NCBI RefSeq assembly: GCF_002005445.1 | Contig: NZ_CP014692.1 | Location: 2,046,001 to 2,110,000 of the forward strand | DNA from: Acetobacter aceti | GTDB taxonomy: Bacteria > Pseudomonadota > Alphaproteobacteria > Acetobacterales > Acetobacteraceae | Direction of reading: 5' to 3' | Length of the DNA: 64,000 bases | In this document: one piece after another, positions 45,807-55,871 of the stretch | How positions within the stretch are numbered: position 1 is the first letter of the stretch | Layout of the letters: each line of letters starts with the position of its first letter | Position numbers and translations under genes: made by a program | Notes under the pieces: generated by a model | The model's database searches: none | Told to the model about the DNA's origin: nothing | What the model saw: only the letters and a program-made list of their open reading frames with translations

Positions 45807-46724
45807 TCAACGTTGAGTTACGCATTGCGCCACGTATGCCGCCATATCTGCGATGACCTGCTCTATTTTCTGGGCAAACCGGGGATTTAGCCCCGAACTG
45901 CCGTTTGCCCGCCGGCTCACATAGAGAGCACGATTCATCTCAAGCTGTATGGCGCTCACCCCTTCATCCGGACATCCGTAATGGCTGGTTATGAATCCTC
46001 CTGCGAACGGGTGATTCCGGGCGACTTTCATATCCTGCGCCAGCAGGCTTCGGGCCATCGCCTGCACATAGTGCAACTCACTCGATATTCCGAAGCAGTC
46101 GCCAATCACACAATCCGCTTTTGAGCCATCGACCCCTGCCGGCATGGAGTGCATATCGAGCAGCACACAGAAACCGTGCTTCTCTTTCATGTCTCTGACC
46201 AGTTTGCCGAGCGTGGTGTGATACGGATGCCAGTAGCGTCTCAGGCGGGATGTCGTCTCCTCCATGGAAATTTTGTTCGCATAGAGCTGCCTGCCACCCG
46301 AAACCACGACCGGAACACTTCCCAGCCCTGCGCGCCCACGGGCTGAAGGCCTGAGCGTCCCCTCCTCTGCCCCGTTGATCATGGCCGGATCCAGATCGAG
46401 AGAAGCCCTGTTCACATCGCAGACCACTCTCGGAAATGTAGCGGAGAGCAGAGTCGCGCCATGAACCGGCGCAGAGGCCACGAGAGTATCAACATGGAAA
46501 TCCTCACCACTCCGCAACACATCAAGAGGCAGCCTGACCTGAGCAAGAAAGCCGGAAGAATAATCGCGTCCGGAATGAGGTGATGAAATAATCAGCGGTA
46601 TTGATTTTCCAGACGGATGCACAACCGTGACAGGCGGATTCGCGTGAAAGCCGTCAGTTGCGCCTTCTTCTGTGATATTGAAAGAATCGCTGAAAGCAGC
46701 GCCTGATTGGTCCAGCATAAGCAC
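45807..46724 (-). CDS. N-formylglutamate amidohydrolase family protein
   Basis: The 305-residue protein belongs to the FGase family (HutG-like zinc amidohydrolases). Marks are the zinc-binding SSPHSGRDY near residue 48, SEDFHVDTL-like GEDFHVDTLVASAP, PRVVCDVNRA, LLDMHSMPAG (second His) and ITSHYGCPDEGVSAIQLEMNRALY. In histidine degradation HutG releases formate from N-formylglutamate, but no other hut genes are near, so the true substrate is open. The ribosome site is weak; ATG 46718 two codons in is also possible. Confidence 0.85.
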   Translation of the reverse strand: MLMLDQSGAAFSDSFNITEEGATDGFHANPPVTVVHPSGKSIPLIISSPHSGRDYSSGFLAQVRLPLDVLRSGEDFHVDTLVASAPVHGATLLSATFPRVVCDVNRASLDLDPAMINGAEEGTLRPSARGRAGLGSVPVVVSGGRQLYANKISMEETTSRLRRYWHPYHTTLGKLVRDMKEKHGFCVLLDMHSMPAGVDGSKADCVIGDCFGISSELHYVQAMARSLLAQDMKVARNHPFAGGFITSHYGCPDEGVSAIQLEMNRALYVSRRANGSSGLNPRFAQKIEQVIADMAAYVAQCVTQR

Positions 46725-46782
46725 TCGGAACAGGGGGTCGTTGGGGTGTTCTAACAGGCTACACTATTTTTCACACATGGGC

Positions 46783-46810
46783 TTGCCTTCTTCGCAGAGC
46801 CTCTTTAAAA
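46783..46810 (+). promoter_or_regulatory. Candidate promoter of tRNA-Val
   Basis: TTGCCT (46783-46788) and TTAAAA (46805-46810) are 16 bp apart and end 19 bp before the tRNA. Weak consensus match; assigned by position. Confidence 0.35.
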
Positions 46811-46829
46811 GCCCGTTTACCGAACAGAT

Positions 46830-46904
46830 GGGCGCATAGCTCAGCGGTAGAGCACTACCTTGACATGGTAGGGGTCACAGGTTCAATCCCTGTTGCGCCC
46901 ACCA
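46830..46904 (+). tRNA. tRNA-Val (anticodon GAC)
   Basis: The acceptor stem GGGCGCA pairs perfectly with TGCGCCC, with discriminator A and an encoded CCA (46902-46904). The D arm contains AGCTCAGCGGTAGAGC, the anticodon stem CTACC/GGTAG holds the loop TTGACAT with anticodon GAC, and the T arm is CACAGGTTCAATCCCTGT-like with a TTCAATC loop. The length of 75 nt fits. It is intact although remnants of an integrase and an insertion sequence lie just downstream. Confidence 0.97.
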
Positions 46905-47005
46905 TCCGTTCCGGCAGAAAACAAACGGTTTTCTGAGGCTTATGCATTGGACTTCCATCCTTTGCAGTTGAGTCTAGCACGCTATTAGCACGCAAATTGA
47001 GATTT

Positions 47006-47037
47006 ACCATTGACCGGGCTGCCACCCGGTCAATGGT
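47006..47037. repeat. Strong hairpin downstream of tRNA-Val
   Basis: ACCATTGACCGGG (47006-47018) and CCCGGTCAATGGT (47025-47037) form a perfect 13-bp inverted repeat with a 6-nt loop. There is no T-run on either side. It lies between the tRNA and the end of the integrase remnant and could be a leftover of the inserted element or a processing/termination signal. The rest of 46905-47073 has no gene. Confidence 0.6.
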
Positions 47038-47073
47038 GCTTGCGACCTCTTCTTCGCGCGCGCCGCGTCAAGC

Positions 47074-47510
47074 TCAGTTGATCTTGAGAATCGGCTTGTC
47101 CTTGTAGGTCACGAGATGACCAGAAGGGACGCTCTCAATCCACGATCTCAAAAACTCCGGCATCGGAATACGTGGTCGTCGCTTCTTCGTTCGAGCCCGA
47201 CCTGGCGGGTTGAGGTCAATCACCCCATGCCCCAGATCGCATTGCTCACGAGTGAGTTGCAGAAGCGCCTCAGGGCGTGACGCCGTCCCGATGAGAAGCG
47301 CAAGAAACATGCGAAGATGGGACGGCATATCTGTCGCCCAAAGCCGAGCCATCTCCCGAATCGTCATAATGCGCTCGCCCCCTTCACCCTCGGGTGGCAG
47401 CACAATCGGAATCTGACGGTCGATCTCGCCATTCTTCCAGGCCCAATTCACAACGGCAGCAGCGATACCCATGACGCGGCGCGTACACGCGGGACACGGG
47501 GCGTCTTCGA
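47074..47510 (-). pseudogene. Remnant of a tyrosine-recombinase integrase
   Basis: An open frame extends from 47976 to 47074, but only about the last 145 codons look like protein. RRVMGIAAAVVNWAWKNGEIDR, then RMFLALLIGTASRPEALLQLT (the first catalytic Arg region) and LIDLNPPGRARTKKRRPRIP-like text match the middle of phage-type integrases of alphaproteobacteria. The frame stops at YKDKPILKIN, before the catalytic H-x-x-R and Tyr, and the N-terminal core-binding region is missing, so it is inactive. The upstream part of the same open frame is antisense to an IS3 remnant. It points towards the tRNA-Val gene, the typical position of an island integrase. Confidence 0.75.
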
Positions 47511-47530
47511 CACCATGAAGGCCACCGTGA

Positions 47531-48244
<714 letters not shown>

Positions 48245-48468
48245 GAACTTGAACCATAACCTCGTTCGAATGTGAATCCTCATAAATCTTAAGTCAGACA
48301 GTAAGAACCCGCATATATTTTATTTGAGCCCTCGCTTTCTTTCGATAACAGAAAACGGTATCCTGAGGCGGGCATTCAATAAACGGTCGCGCCTGTCTCT
48401 CCGAGAGGTAGCGTCAATTGGCGTGTCAAGCGTCACAATAATGAATGCATTGGGGTTGGATTTGAGAG

Positions 48469-49620
48469 ATGCGTGTCGTCATTTTTACAAAAATACCTCT
48501 TTTTCCAACAAATGGTGGCAATCGCGCACGCATCCTGACACTCGTTAACGCGCTGAAAGCGCTCGGGCATACGGTAAGTTTTGTTCTGATTCCGTCGAAA
48601 CAGATGGGCGATTTCGACGAGAGTTCTCATATTACGTTTTTTGGTCGAGATGAATTTGTTATCGCGAAACTGACAAAATTTGATATCTTTCTGAAGAACG
48701 TTAACATTGTGTCCCACATTCTGGCGCATTGGGTGCGGCAGAAGCTTCGTCGACCGCATCATCGACATGATAACGTCGATTATATTTTCCCACGTTTTCT
48801 TGCTCGACGCGTCTTTCTCTCGGTGAAAGAACGATCATTTGACTGCGTCATTGTGGAATATGTCCATTACTCGCATATTCTCGACTTCTACCCGCCCGAA
48901 ACCCGAAAAATCATCGATACGCACGATTCATTTATGCTCGAATTTACTGACCGGGCTGAAGCTGAGGGGTTCACTCGAGCGGATGTTGTCATGGCAATTC
49001 AGAACAAGGAAAAACTTCTCTTCGAGCGCATCATACAGGAAAATTTTCCGACGTCGAAGACGCGAACAGCGCTTATCGGGCACTTCATTGAGCCGTCTGC
49101 GGCATGCGATTTGACGCACACGGATGGTGCAACGTTCCTTGGATCGAATTTTCCCGCAAATCGACTATCGCTGGACTGGTTCCTGAACGAAGTTTTTCCA
49201 AAAATTCTGTTAAAAAGACCAGATTTCGTGCTGATGATCGCCGGAACAGTTGGTGTCAACGTCACTCCTCACCCGTCCATCAGAATTCTCGGCACCGTTC
49301 CCACCGTGCGCGATGCATTCACGTCGGCACCCATTCTCATCAATCCGATCGTGTCGGGTACAGGCTTGAAGATCAAGTTGATGGATGCGATATCCCTCGG
49401 CGTGCCGGTGGTCAGCACTATGAAAGGTGTAGAGGGGATCGAACCCGATTTTCTGGGTGGCGTTGTCGTGGTGCCCGACAGTGATAGTGCCGCGTTTGCT
49501 GAGGCGACATTGCGCGTCTATTCCGATGCCGCATACAGAACGAGTCTCGGGGAACGTGCTCTCGCGGCAGGGCGCTCCATGCAGGAGGGGCAACTGGCGG
49601 CTCTTCAGGCGGTGCTTTAG
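48469..49620 (+). CDS. Glycosyltransferase, GT4-type (GT-B fold)
   Basis: The 383-residue protein starts MRVVIFTKIPLFPTNGGNRARI, the N-terminal Rossmann edge and Gly-rich loop of GT4 enzymes, with GAGAG before the ATG. The C-terminal half has TFLGSNFPANRLSLDWFLNE, RILGTVPTVRDAFTSAPILI and NPIVSGTGLKIKLMDAISLG, followed by VPVVSTMKGVEGI. These are the nucleotide-sugar-binding region with the family's E-x7-E-like helix modified (here the first Glu position is taken by V-S-G-T-G-L-K). It probably adds a sugar to a polysaccharide or protein. It stands alone beside mobile-element debris, and its codons look more AT-rich than the neighbours by eye, suggesting transfer. The 224 bp upstream (48245-48468) hold no other gene. 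Confidence 0.8.
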   Translation: MRVVIFTKIPLFPTNGGNRARILTLVNALKALGHTVSFVLIPSKQMGDFDESSHITFFGRDEFVIAKLTKFDIFLKNVNIVSHILAHWVRQKLRRPHHRHDNVDYIFPRFLARRVFLSVKERSFDCVIVEYVHYSHILDFYPPETRKIIDTHDSFMLEFTDRAEAEGFTRADVVMAIQNKEKLLFERIIQENFPTSKTRTALIGHFIEPSAACDLTHTDGATFLGSNFPANRLSLDWFLNEVFPKILLKRPDFVLMIAGTVGVNVTPHPSIRILGTVPTVRDAFTSAPILINPIVSGTGLKIKLMDAISLGVPVVSTMKGVEGIEPDFLGGVVVVPDSDSAAFAEATLRVYSDAAYRTSLGERALAAGRSMQEGQLAALQAVL

Positions 49621-49806
49621 GGTTCTAATATCAGAGCCCCTCCAGGATCATCGTGAATCATTGGAATCGTTTATGATTCTGAGACGTGTGCGCGGGTGGG
49701 TGATTGCCTGCGTGACAAGCCCTTTTTAGGCTTTTAAAGCCTCCCGGATTTGCCGGAGGCCAATTAGCTAGACACAGGCGCAGACTGTCCTCAAGTCAAA
49801 AGCACC
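49621..49806. other. Intergenic stretch with two small hairpins
   Basis: No gene is visible. AGGCTTT-T-AAAGCCT (49728-49742) is a perfect short palindrome, and CCTCCCGG/CCGGAGG follows at once (49740-49760). Either could terminate the glycosyltransferase transcript. Confidence 0.4.
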
Positions 49807-49827
49807 GCGTCTCTTCAACAGAGACGC
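49807..49827 (-). terminator. Intrinsic terminator after lolA
   Basis: On the minus strand GCGTCTCT-GTTGA-AGAGACGC forms a perfect 8-bp stem ten bases after the lolA stop, followed by GGTGCTTTT. The T-run is short and offset. Confidence 0.6.
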
Positions 49828-49836
49828 AGCATCCGA

Positions 49837-50481
49837 TCAGTTCTCGCGAGGCAATGCGAACAGAGAGTCGGAAACCTTCACACCCCGCTTCACATCAGAC
49901 AGTTCAACCCTTGTCTGCCTGCCCTGTGCGTCAATGACGGTCCAGCCCTGCAGGTTCAATGGTTGCTCGGACAGCAGCATGACCAACGTGCCCTCTCCCG
50001 GAGCGGCGGTACGAACAGCAGAGATCTGAAGCGTTCCGTTCTGACGCTGAAAGTTCGTGACGGTCACGTCACCCGAGAGTGAAACATGCTCGCTGAGCAG
50101 CAACCCCAGAGGAGTGCGTTCCAGCGGGATTTCCGTGGTCTGGTCAAGCTGTGTATCGCGAAAAACGACCTTGCCTTCATTGGCGACCAGCAACAGCGGA
50201 CTGGGTTTGTCATACTCGAACCGCATCCGGCCCGGTCGGGCCAGCCAGACCGTGCCTGTCGTGCGTTGCCCGTCCGGGGCGACCTGCTCGAAACGGCCCT
50301 TCATGGTGGTGACTGCGTTCATTGAATCCTGAACGCGAGCAACCCAGCCCTGATCGACTGGAGAGAGGACTGGGTCCGCATAAGCTGCGGCACCTGTCAG
50401 CAGGATGGACGACGCCATAACCATGGTTCCTGCCAGAAAAACAGTCCGCAGCAGGGTAGCGCTTTTCTCTCGAAACAGCAT
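49837..50481 (-). CDS. lolA: Outer-membrane lipoprotein carrier protein LolA
   Basis: LolA ferries lipoproteins from the LolCDE complex to the outer membrane. The 214-residue product has a Sec signal (about 1-35, ending AAAYA-DP) and a LolA-fold mature part: MNAVTTMKGRFEQVAPDGQRTTGTVWLARPGRMRFEYDKPSPLLLV is the classical opening (split here as family text), and TTEIPLERTPLGLLL follows. The C-terminus has GWTVIDAQGRQTRVELSDV, also conserved. AGAGG lies 9 nt before the ATG. The gene follows the nitronate monooxygenase-like gene by 33 bp on the same strand and may be co-transcribed with it. Confidence 0.93.
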   Translation of the reverse strand: MLFREKSATLLRTVFLAGTMVMASSILLTGAAAYADPVLSPVDQGWVARVQDSMNAVTTMKGRFEQVAPDGQRTTGTVWLARPGRMRFEYDKPSPLLLVANEGKVVFRDTQLDQTTEIPLERTPLGLLLSEHVSLSGDVTVTNFQRQNGTLQISAVRTAAPGEGTLVMLLSEQPLNLQGWTVIDAQGRQTRVELSDVKRGVKVSDSLFALPREN

Positions 50482-50514
50482 GGTTCAGAACCTCTTAATT
50501 CTGCTATCCGCCGG

Positions 50515-51933
50515 TCAGCGTCCGGTCATGATCCGTTCGACAAGCTGCTTTACCGTTGGAACGAAACCATTCGAGTAGAATGGGTCCGTGGCAAAGCGCC
50601 AGGCGTTGGTGCCACCGAACATCAGATTGTTATCAGCAATTTCCGCCTGATCCGGCCCTTCCGCATGCGAGATCGTCTGAAGCGTTTTCTGAATGCAGAA
50701 CGACCTTGGATCGGCTCTCCTGCCATTACTGTATTCCGGTGGACGCTGACTCCAGTTGGAAAAGCGGCACTCTGACAAACAGCCCATGCAGGCCACCTGA
50801 TCAGCCAGAATTTCCCTTGCGCGATCTGGAGTTACGAAAATCAGGGTCGAATCAGGCGTGCGCATGGCTTCTGTGAAACCGGCTTTTTCCCAAGCCTTGA
50901 TATGCAGCAGGTCCGCTTCGGTCACAAAGACTTCGCGCTTGCGGGCGCCGACGCCATATCGGGCCACCAGTTCACCGAGCGGCTCTGACGCATAGGCCAC
51001 CTGACGTTCTGAACGGCCGCACAATTCCTGCATGAAGCTGTTGTTCACGGCGGAAGAGTAGAAGCCCGTGGGAGAGAAGCGATTGAGGTAGACGTCGCCT
51101 TCCTTAAGGGTCAGCAGCCGTGACTTCCATGCCTCGGGAATAGGGCTTTCCTGTGTAAGCAAAGGTCGCGTCCCGAACTGGAAAACGATCGGCCCCAACT
51201 CTGGATTGTCGAGCCAGTCTTCCCATTCCTCAAGCCACCAGACACCGCCCGCCATGATGATGGGGGTGTCACCGAGCCCGAATGAGCGCATCAGCTTCCG
51301 CAACTCAAGCACGCGAGGATACGGGTCTTCCGGCAGAAGCGGGTTTTCTGTGTTGGACAGGCCATTATGGCCGCCAGCCCGCCAGGGGTCTTCATAAACC
51401 ACACCGCCAAGAAGCTCGGATGCCTTGCTGTAGGCCCGCTTCCACAGTGCGTTGAAAGCCCGCGCTGACGAGACGATCGGATAATAGTGAACGCCGAATT
51501 TTGCAGCGATCTCTGACAGGCGATACGGCATGCCCGCACCGCAGGTCAGACCGTGAATCAGACCTTTGGCGCCTTCCATGACGCCCTCGATCACCCGTTC
51601 CGAGCCGCCCATCTCCCAGAGAATATTGGCATGAACCCGACCTCTGCCACCGGACCGCTCATGGGCGATTTCCGCCTGCGCGATACCACCTCTGATGGCA
51701 TAGTCGATCAGTTCTTCCTGACGTTCCCGACGTGTGCGTCCCTTGTAGGTTTGCGGAACAACATTGCCGTTCTCGTCATAGCTATCTGCATTGACGACAG
51801 AGATCGTGCCGGCACCACCCGCAGCGGCCCAGGCCCCGGCGGATTCACCCGTCGAAACGGCAACACCTTTTCCACCCTCAACCAGAGGCAGGACTTCAGC
51901 GCCCCCCAACCTAACTGCGTTAATCGACTTCAT
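50515..51933 (-). CDS. Nitronate monooxygenase/2-nitropropane dioxygenase-like flavoprotein with C-terminal cysteine cluster
   Basis: The 472-residue protein is an FMN-dependent TIM barrel of the NPD family: VEGGKGVAVSTGESAGAWAA near the start, HGLTCGAGMPYRLSEIA, then IIMAGGVWWLEEWEDWL and FQFGTRPLL for FMN-phosphate binding. It is longer than classical nitronate monooxygenases (about 330-380). The extra C-terminal part contains Cys382-x2-Cys385-x3-Cys389 and Cys413 (in ACMGCLSECRFSNW and SFCIQK), an arrangement that could bind an iron-sulfur cluster or zinc. The reaction is therefore uncertain; related enzymes are often misnamed. GGGA lies just upstream of the ATG. The 33-bp spacing to lolA suggests a shared message. 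Confidence 0.8.
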   Translation of the reverse strand: MKSINAVRLGGAEVLPLVEGGKGVAVSTGESAGAWAAAGGAGTISVVNADSYDENGNVVPQTYKGRTRRERQEELIDYAIRGGIAQAEIAHERSGGRGRVHANILWEMGGSERVIEGVMEGAKGLIHGLTCGAGMPYRLSEIAAKFGVHYYPIVSSARAFNALWKRAYSKASELLGGVVYEDPWRAGGHNGLSNTENPLLPEDPYPRVLELRKLMRSFGLGDTPIIMAGGVWWLEEWEDWLDNPELGPIVFQFGTRPLLTQESPIPEAWKSRLLTLKEGDVYLNRFSPTGFYSSAVNNSFMQELCGRSERQVAYASEPLGELVARYGVGARKREVFVTEADLLHIKAWEKAGFTEAMRTPDSTLIFVTPDRAREILADQVACMGCLSECRFSNWSQRPPEYSNGRRADPRSFCIQKTLQTISHAEGPDQAEIADNNLMFGGTNAWRFATDPFYSNGFVPTVKQLVERIMTGR

Positions 51934-52012
51934 GCTATCCCGTCATCGTCCCTGTTCGTGCCGCAAACATGGCGCTCTTAGCCCGATGCTACTTCAGGCG
52001 CCATAGAGAAAC

Positions 52013-52042
52013 GGGCGTTACGACCGGAAAGTCGCAACGCCC
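52013..52042 (-). terminator. Probable terminator after pnp
   Basis: On the minus strand GGGCGTTGCGAC pairs with GTCG-T-AACGCCC around a TTTCCG loop, followed by GTTTCTC. It starts 27 nt after the pnp stop; the T-run is weak. Confidence 0.6.
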
Positions 52043-52068
52043 GCCCCACTTCAGACCGTCAGAGGATT

Positions 52069-54216
52069 TCAGTCCTCGCGGCGTGGCGCGCGTGCCGGCT
52101 TCTCACCGACGTCTGTTGTGATATCGGCACCTGTGGCCTGATCTACAACCCTCATCGAGAGCTTCACCTTGCCACGATCATCGAAACCGATGACCTTTAC
52201 CTTCACGGCGTCGCCCTGCTTCACAACGTCCGTGGTGCGGGCCACACGACCCTGACCCAGTTCGGAAATATGAACCAGACCGTCCTTGGCGCCGAGGAAG
52301 TTCACAAAAGCGCCGAAGTCAGCCGTCTTGACGACCTTGCCGTCATAGATACGGCCGACTTCCGGCTCAGCCACAATCCCGTTGATCCGGGAAATGGCCT
52401 TCTGAGCCTGCTCGTCGGACGATGCCGCGATGGTGATCGTGCCGTCATCGCCGATATCCACTTTCGCGCCGGAATATTCGACGATCTCACGGATGACCTT
52501 GCCGCCCGTTCCGATCACGTCACGGATCTTCTCTTTCGGCACGCTCATCGTGGTGATCTTCGGCGCCGTGGAGGACACGCCGGAACGGCCTTCCGTCAGC
52601 GCCTTGGACATCTCGCCGAGAATGTGGAGACGACCGCCACGGGCCTGCTCCAGAGCGATTTCCATGATTTCGGGCGTGATGGACGTGATCTTGATATCCA
52701 TCTGCAGCGCAGTGATACCGGCTTCGGTTCCAGCCACCTTGAAATCCATGTCGCCGAGATGATCCTCGTCGCCAAGAATATCGGACAGCACGGCGTAACC
52801 GCTATCTTCCTTGATGAGACCCATCGCAATGCCAGCGACCGGACGCTTCAGCGGAACGCCGGCGTCCATCAGGGAGAGCGAGGTGCCGCAGACAGTCGCC
52901 ATGGAAGACGAACCGTTGCTTTCCGTGATCTCGGACACGACGCGCATCGTGTACGGGAACTCGGCCTTCGTCGGCAGCAGCGGGTGGATGGCGCGCCATG
53001 CCAGCTTGCCATGACCGATCTCACGACGGCCCGGTGAACCCGTACGACCACACTCACCGACCGAGAACGGAGGGAAGTTGTAGTGCAGCAGGAAGTTGGT
53101 GCGGTATTCACCTTCGAGCGCGTCGATAACCTGCTCGTCCTGACCCGTGCCAAGCGTCGCGACCACCAGAGCCTGCGTTTCGCCACGCGTGAAGAGCGAA
53201 GAGCCGTGGGCGCGCGGCAGAATGCCGACTTCAGAGACGATCGGACGAACCGTGACAAGATCACGACCGTCGATACGCAGGCCGGTATCAAGGATCGAGT
53301 TACGCACGATGTCGGCCTCAAGATCCTTGAGCATCGGCTTGGCGGCTTCGGCATCCAGATCGGCTGCGACCAGCTTCTCGATGACAGTTTTCTTGGCTGC
53401 TGCGACTTTCTCGTAGCGGGCCTGCTTGGCCTTCTCCTTGTAAGCTGCGACGAGCAGCTTGCGGCCCAGCGTATCGACCTTCTTGCGAAGCGCGATGGCT
53501 TCCTTGCTCGGCCCTTCCATTTCCCAAGGTGCTTTGGCAGCGTGTTCAGCCAGAGCGATGATCGCGTCGATGACCGGCTGGAACGCCTTGTGACCAAAGT
53601 TCACGGCGCCAAGCATGACGGCTTCGGACAGCTCGCTGGCTTCCGACTCCACCATCAGCACGCCCTCGGACGTACCGGCGACGACGAGGTCGAGATCAGA
53701 CTCTTTTGTCTCGTCAATGGTCGGGTTCAGCACGTATTCGCCGTTGGTGTAACCGACACGACAACCAGCAACCGGGCCGAAGAACGGGATGCCGGACAGT
53801 GTCAGGGCTGCTGACGCACCGATCAGGGCCGGGATGGCCGGATCGTTTTCCATGTCATGGCTGAGAACCGTCGTGATGACCTGCACCTCGTTGCGGAACC
53901 CTTCCGGGAACAGCGGACGGATCGGACGATCGATCAGACGGGAGTTGAGTGTTTCCGCCTCGGAAGGACGACCTTCACGCTTGAAGAAACCGCCCGGGAT
54001 CTTGCCGGCGGCGTAAGCTTTTTCCTGATAATTGACTGTCAGCGGGAAGAAGTCCTGTCCCGGCTTGACGGTCTTGGCGCCCACCGCCGTACACAGGACA
54101 ACGGTCTCGCCATAGGTGACGACAACAGCGCCGTCTGCCTGACGGGCGATCTTGCCGGTCTCAAGGATCAGCGGACGACCGCCCCATTCAATTTCTTTAC
54201 GGAAATAATTGAACAT
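52069..54216 (-). CDS. pnp: Polyribonucleotide nucleotidyltransferase
   Basis: PNPase is the phosphorolytic 3'-to-5' exoribonuclease of the degradosome. I use ATG 54216 (715 residues) because the family N-terminus is [21 protein letters not shown]; 38 extra open codons upstream are not conserved. Two RNase PH domains follow (about 10-230 with [29 protein letters not shown]; about 310-545 with the second active site around [20 protein letters not shown]). KH ([21 protein letters not shown], about 555-615) and S1 (about 620-690) domains complete it. It lies downstream of rpsO, the standard order, after a strong terminator, so it likely also has its own promoter in 54217-54438. Confidence 0.97.
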   Translation of the reverse strand: MFNYFRKEIEWGGRPLILETGKIARQADGAVVVTYGETVVLCTAVGAKTVKPGQDFFPLTVNYQEKAYAAGKIPGGFFKREGRPSEAETLNSRLIDRPIRPLFPEGFRNEVQVITTVLSHDMENDPAIPALIGASAALTLSGIPFFGPVAGCRVGYTNGEYVLNPTIDETKESDLDLVVAGTSEGVLMVESEASELSEAVMLGAVNFGHKAFQPVIDAIIALAEHAAKAPWEMEGPSKEAIALRKKVDTLGRKLLVAAYKEKAKQARYEKVAAAKKTVIEKLVAADLDAEAAKPMLKDLEADIVRNSILDTGLRIDGRDLVTVRPIVSEVGILPRAHGSSLFTRGETQALVVATLGTGQDEQVIDALEGEYRTNFLLHYNFPPFSVGECGRTGSPGRREIGHGKLAWRAIHPLLPTKAEFPYTMRVVSEITESNGSSSMATVCGTSLSLMDAGVPLKRPVAGIAMGLIKEDSGYAVLSDILGDEDHLGDMDFKVAGTEAGITALQMDIKITSITPEIMEIALEQARGGRLHILGEMSKALTEGRSGVSSTAPKITTMSVPKEKIRDVIGTGGKVIREIVEYSGAKVDIGDDGTITIAASSDEQAQKAISRINGIVAEPEVGRIYDGKVVKTADFGAFVNFLGAKDGLVHISELGQGRVARTTDVVKQGDAVKVKVIGFDDRGKVKLSMRVVDQATGADITTDVGEKPARAPRRED

Positions 54217-54438
54217 TCTTGTTTCAAACCTTTCGGCCATCCCCAGCGACAGCCCCGGTCCGGGCCTGATGGCGGCCCTGTGTTTCCCGGGATTTGAGAA
54301 ACCGGATGCAGACAGCGTCTCGGACGGCATGGTGGCTGACGAAAACGCCAGAACGCCATGTGGCCTGAAACGCCGTGGCCAGCCCGGCCTCCGCGCGTGC
54401 GGAACGGCGCAGCTTCACGTCCGGACCATTCCAGACGC

Positions 54439-54472
54439 AAAAAACCCGAGGCTCCACAAGCGGAACCCCGGG
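54439..54472 (-). terminator. Intrinsic terminator between rpsO and pnp
   Basis: On the minus strand CCCGGGGTTCC pairs with GGAGCCTCGGG (11 pairs including two G-T wobbles) and is followed by TTTTTT. It begins about 75 nt after the rpsO stop. Confidence 0.85.
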
Positions 54473-54547
54473 CAAACCTTTACAGGATTATCGGCACAGG
54501 GAAAACAGCAGATTGACTGCCATTTCGCCTTTTGCCGGATCCCGTGA

Positions 54548-54817
54548 TCAGCGACGCAGACCCAGACGACCGATCAGCGTCTCATAACGCTGCTGGCTCT
54601 TGCGCTTCAGGTAGTCGAGCAGGCCGCGACGGTTACCAACCATCACCAGCAGACCACGGCGGGAATGGAAATCCTTCGCATGGGTCTTCAGGTGCTCGGT
54701 CAGGTTGTTGATGCGCTCGGTGAGGATCGCAACCTGAACTTCCGGCGAACCTGTGTCGGTCGGGGTTGTGCGGTATTCTTCAATCAGCGCCGTGCGGCGT
54801 TCTGCGGTAATCGACAT
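54548..54817 (-). CDS. rpsO: 30S ribosomal protein S15
   Basis: The 89-residue protein has the canonical S15 text: [43 protein letters not shown] and [14 protein letters not shown]. It binds the central domain of 16S rRNA early in 30S assembly. It lies 15 bp after truB and before pnp, the usual truB-rpsO-pnp order. Confidence 0.98.
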   Translation of the reverse strand: MSITAERRTALIEEYRTTPTDTGSPEVQVAILTERINNLTEHLKTHAKDFHSRRGLLVMVGNRRGLLDYLKRKSQQRYETLIGRLGLRR

Positions 54818-54832
54818 CGTCGTCTCCCAGTA

Positions 54833-55756
54833 TCAAAGCAAACGGACAGGCCTGAGCCACCCTTCTTCAAGGCGTCCAAGCCCCAGAACCACTTCCCCGT
54901 CCATCATGCGGACCACGTCATCCGGCCCCGTTTCCGGGATACGGTCGATGAAGTCCATCAGGCCAAGAGCCTGACCATGTCGGATAAGCGCTGCTTCATC
55001 AGGCATCAGGGCCACCGCCGGGATGTCGGCCAGCGCGGTCGATACCGGAAGAAGCAGTTCCGGCGAAGCGGGGCCTTCTTCGGCGCTCCCGGTGATTTTG
55101 TCCAGTGAAATCGCATCCGCCTCCGTGAAAGGGCCGACACGTAACCGGCGCAGGACGGCGATATGCCCGACCGTTCCACAGGCCAATGCCACATCACGGG
55201 CGAGTGAACGCATGTAGACCCCCTTGCCGGATTCAACTTCGAACACCGCATGATCTGCATCGGGACGATCAATCAGCACGAAACGGTCAACCCGGGCCGG
55301 ACGGGGAGGAAGCTCCGGCGGTCGACCGTCACGCGCCATGTCGTAGGCCCGTTCACCAGCGACTTTCAGCGCGGAGAACACGGGAGGCACCTGCATGATG
55401 TCACCCGTCAGGTCGGCCGCAGCCTGTTGCAACTGCTCGTCCGTCGGACGCACATCGGAGGTTGCCGTGACGGCGCCGTCGGCGTCGTCGCTGTCCCGCG
55501 CCTCACCCAGTTTCAAGGTGAAATGATACCGCTTTGTGCCGTCCATAATGTAGGGGACCGTCTTGGTGGCGGCTCCCATGGCGATCGGCAGAAGACCTGT
55601 CGCCAGTGGGTCGAGCGTACCGCCATGACCGACTTTCTGGGCATTGAAGATGCGTTTAAGGATGCTGACCACCGCTGTCGACGTCATGCCGGTCGGCTTG
55701 TCGATGACCAGCCAGCCATCCAGAGGCCGCCCCTTGCGAACTCGGTTACGCGCCAT
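54833..55756 (-). CDS. truB: tRNA pseudouridine(55) synthase
   Basis: TruB makes the universal pseudouridine at position 55 of tRNA. ATG 55756 (307 residues) has GGGAG and AGGA upstream, and the conserved text starts right after (GWLVIDKPTGMTSTAVV); a much longer open frame upstream is not coding. The catalytic aspartate is Asp49 in GHGGTLDPLATGLLP. VPPVFSALKVAGERAYDMAR and YMRSLARDVALACGTVGHI are further family marks. The C-terminal PUA-like part is short. rbfA and infB are not adjacent. Confidence 0.95.
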   Translation of the reverse strand: MARNRVRKGRPLDGWLVIDKPTGMTSTAVVSILKRIFNAQKVGHGGTLDPLATGLLPIAMGAATKTVPYIMDGTKRYHFTLKLGEARDSDDADGAVTATSDVRPTDEQLQQAAADLTGDIMQVPPVFSALKVAGERAYDMARDGRPPELPPRPARVDRFVLIDRPDADHAVFEVESGKGVYMRSLARDVALACGTVGHIAVLRRLRVGPFTEADAISLDKITGSAEEGPASPELLLPVSTALADIPAVALMPDEAALIRHGQALGLMDFIDRIPETGPDDVVRMMDGEVVLGLGRLEEGWLRPVRLL

Positions 55757-55871
55757 TCCTGCATCTCCCGATTGCCCGTGACCGGACAAATCAGCCCCGG
55801 AAAGGCGCGGGTCTAGCCGAGCAGAGCGTGGATCGCAACGCCTGCACGACCAACAGAGGGGTTGCTCGTGA

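Noticed and set aside
54217..54330. 38-codon upstream extension of pnp
   Set aside because: Family members start at the MFNYF-like text; the extension is Pro/Gly-rich and lies in the likely promoter/leader region after the rpsO terminator.
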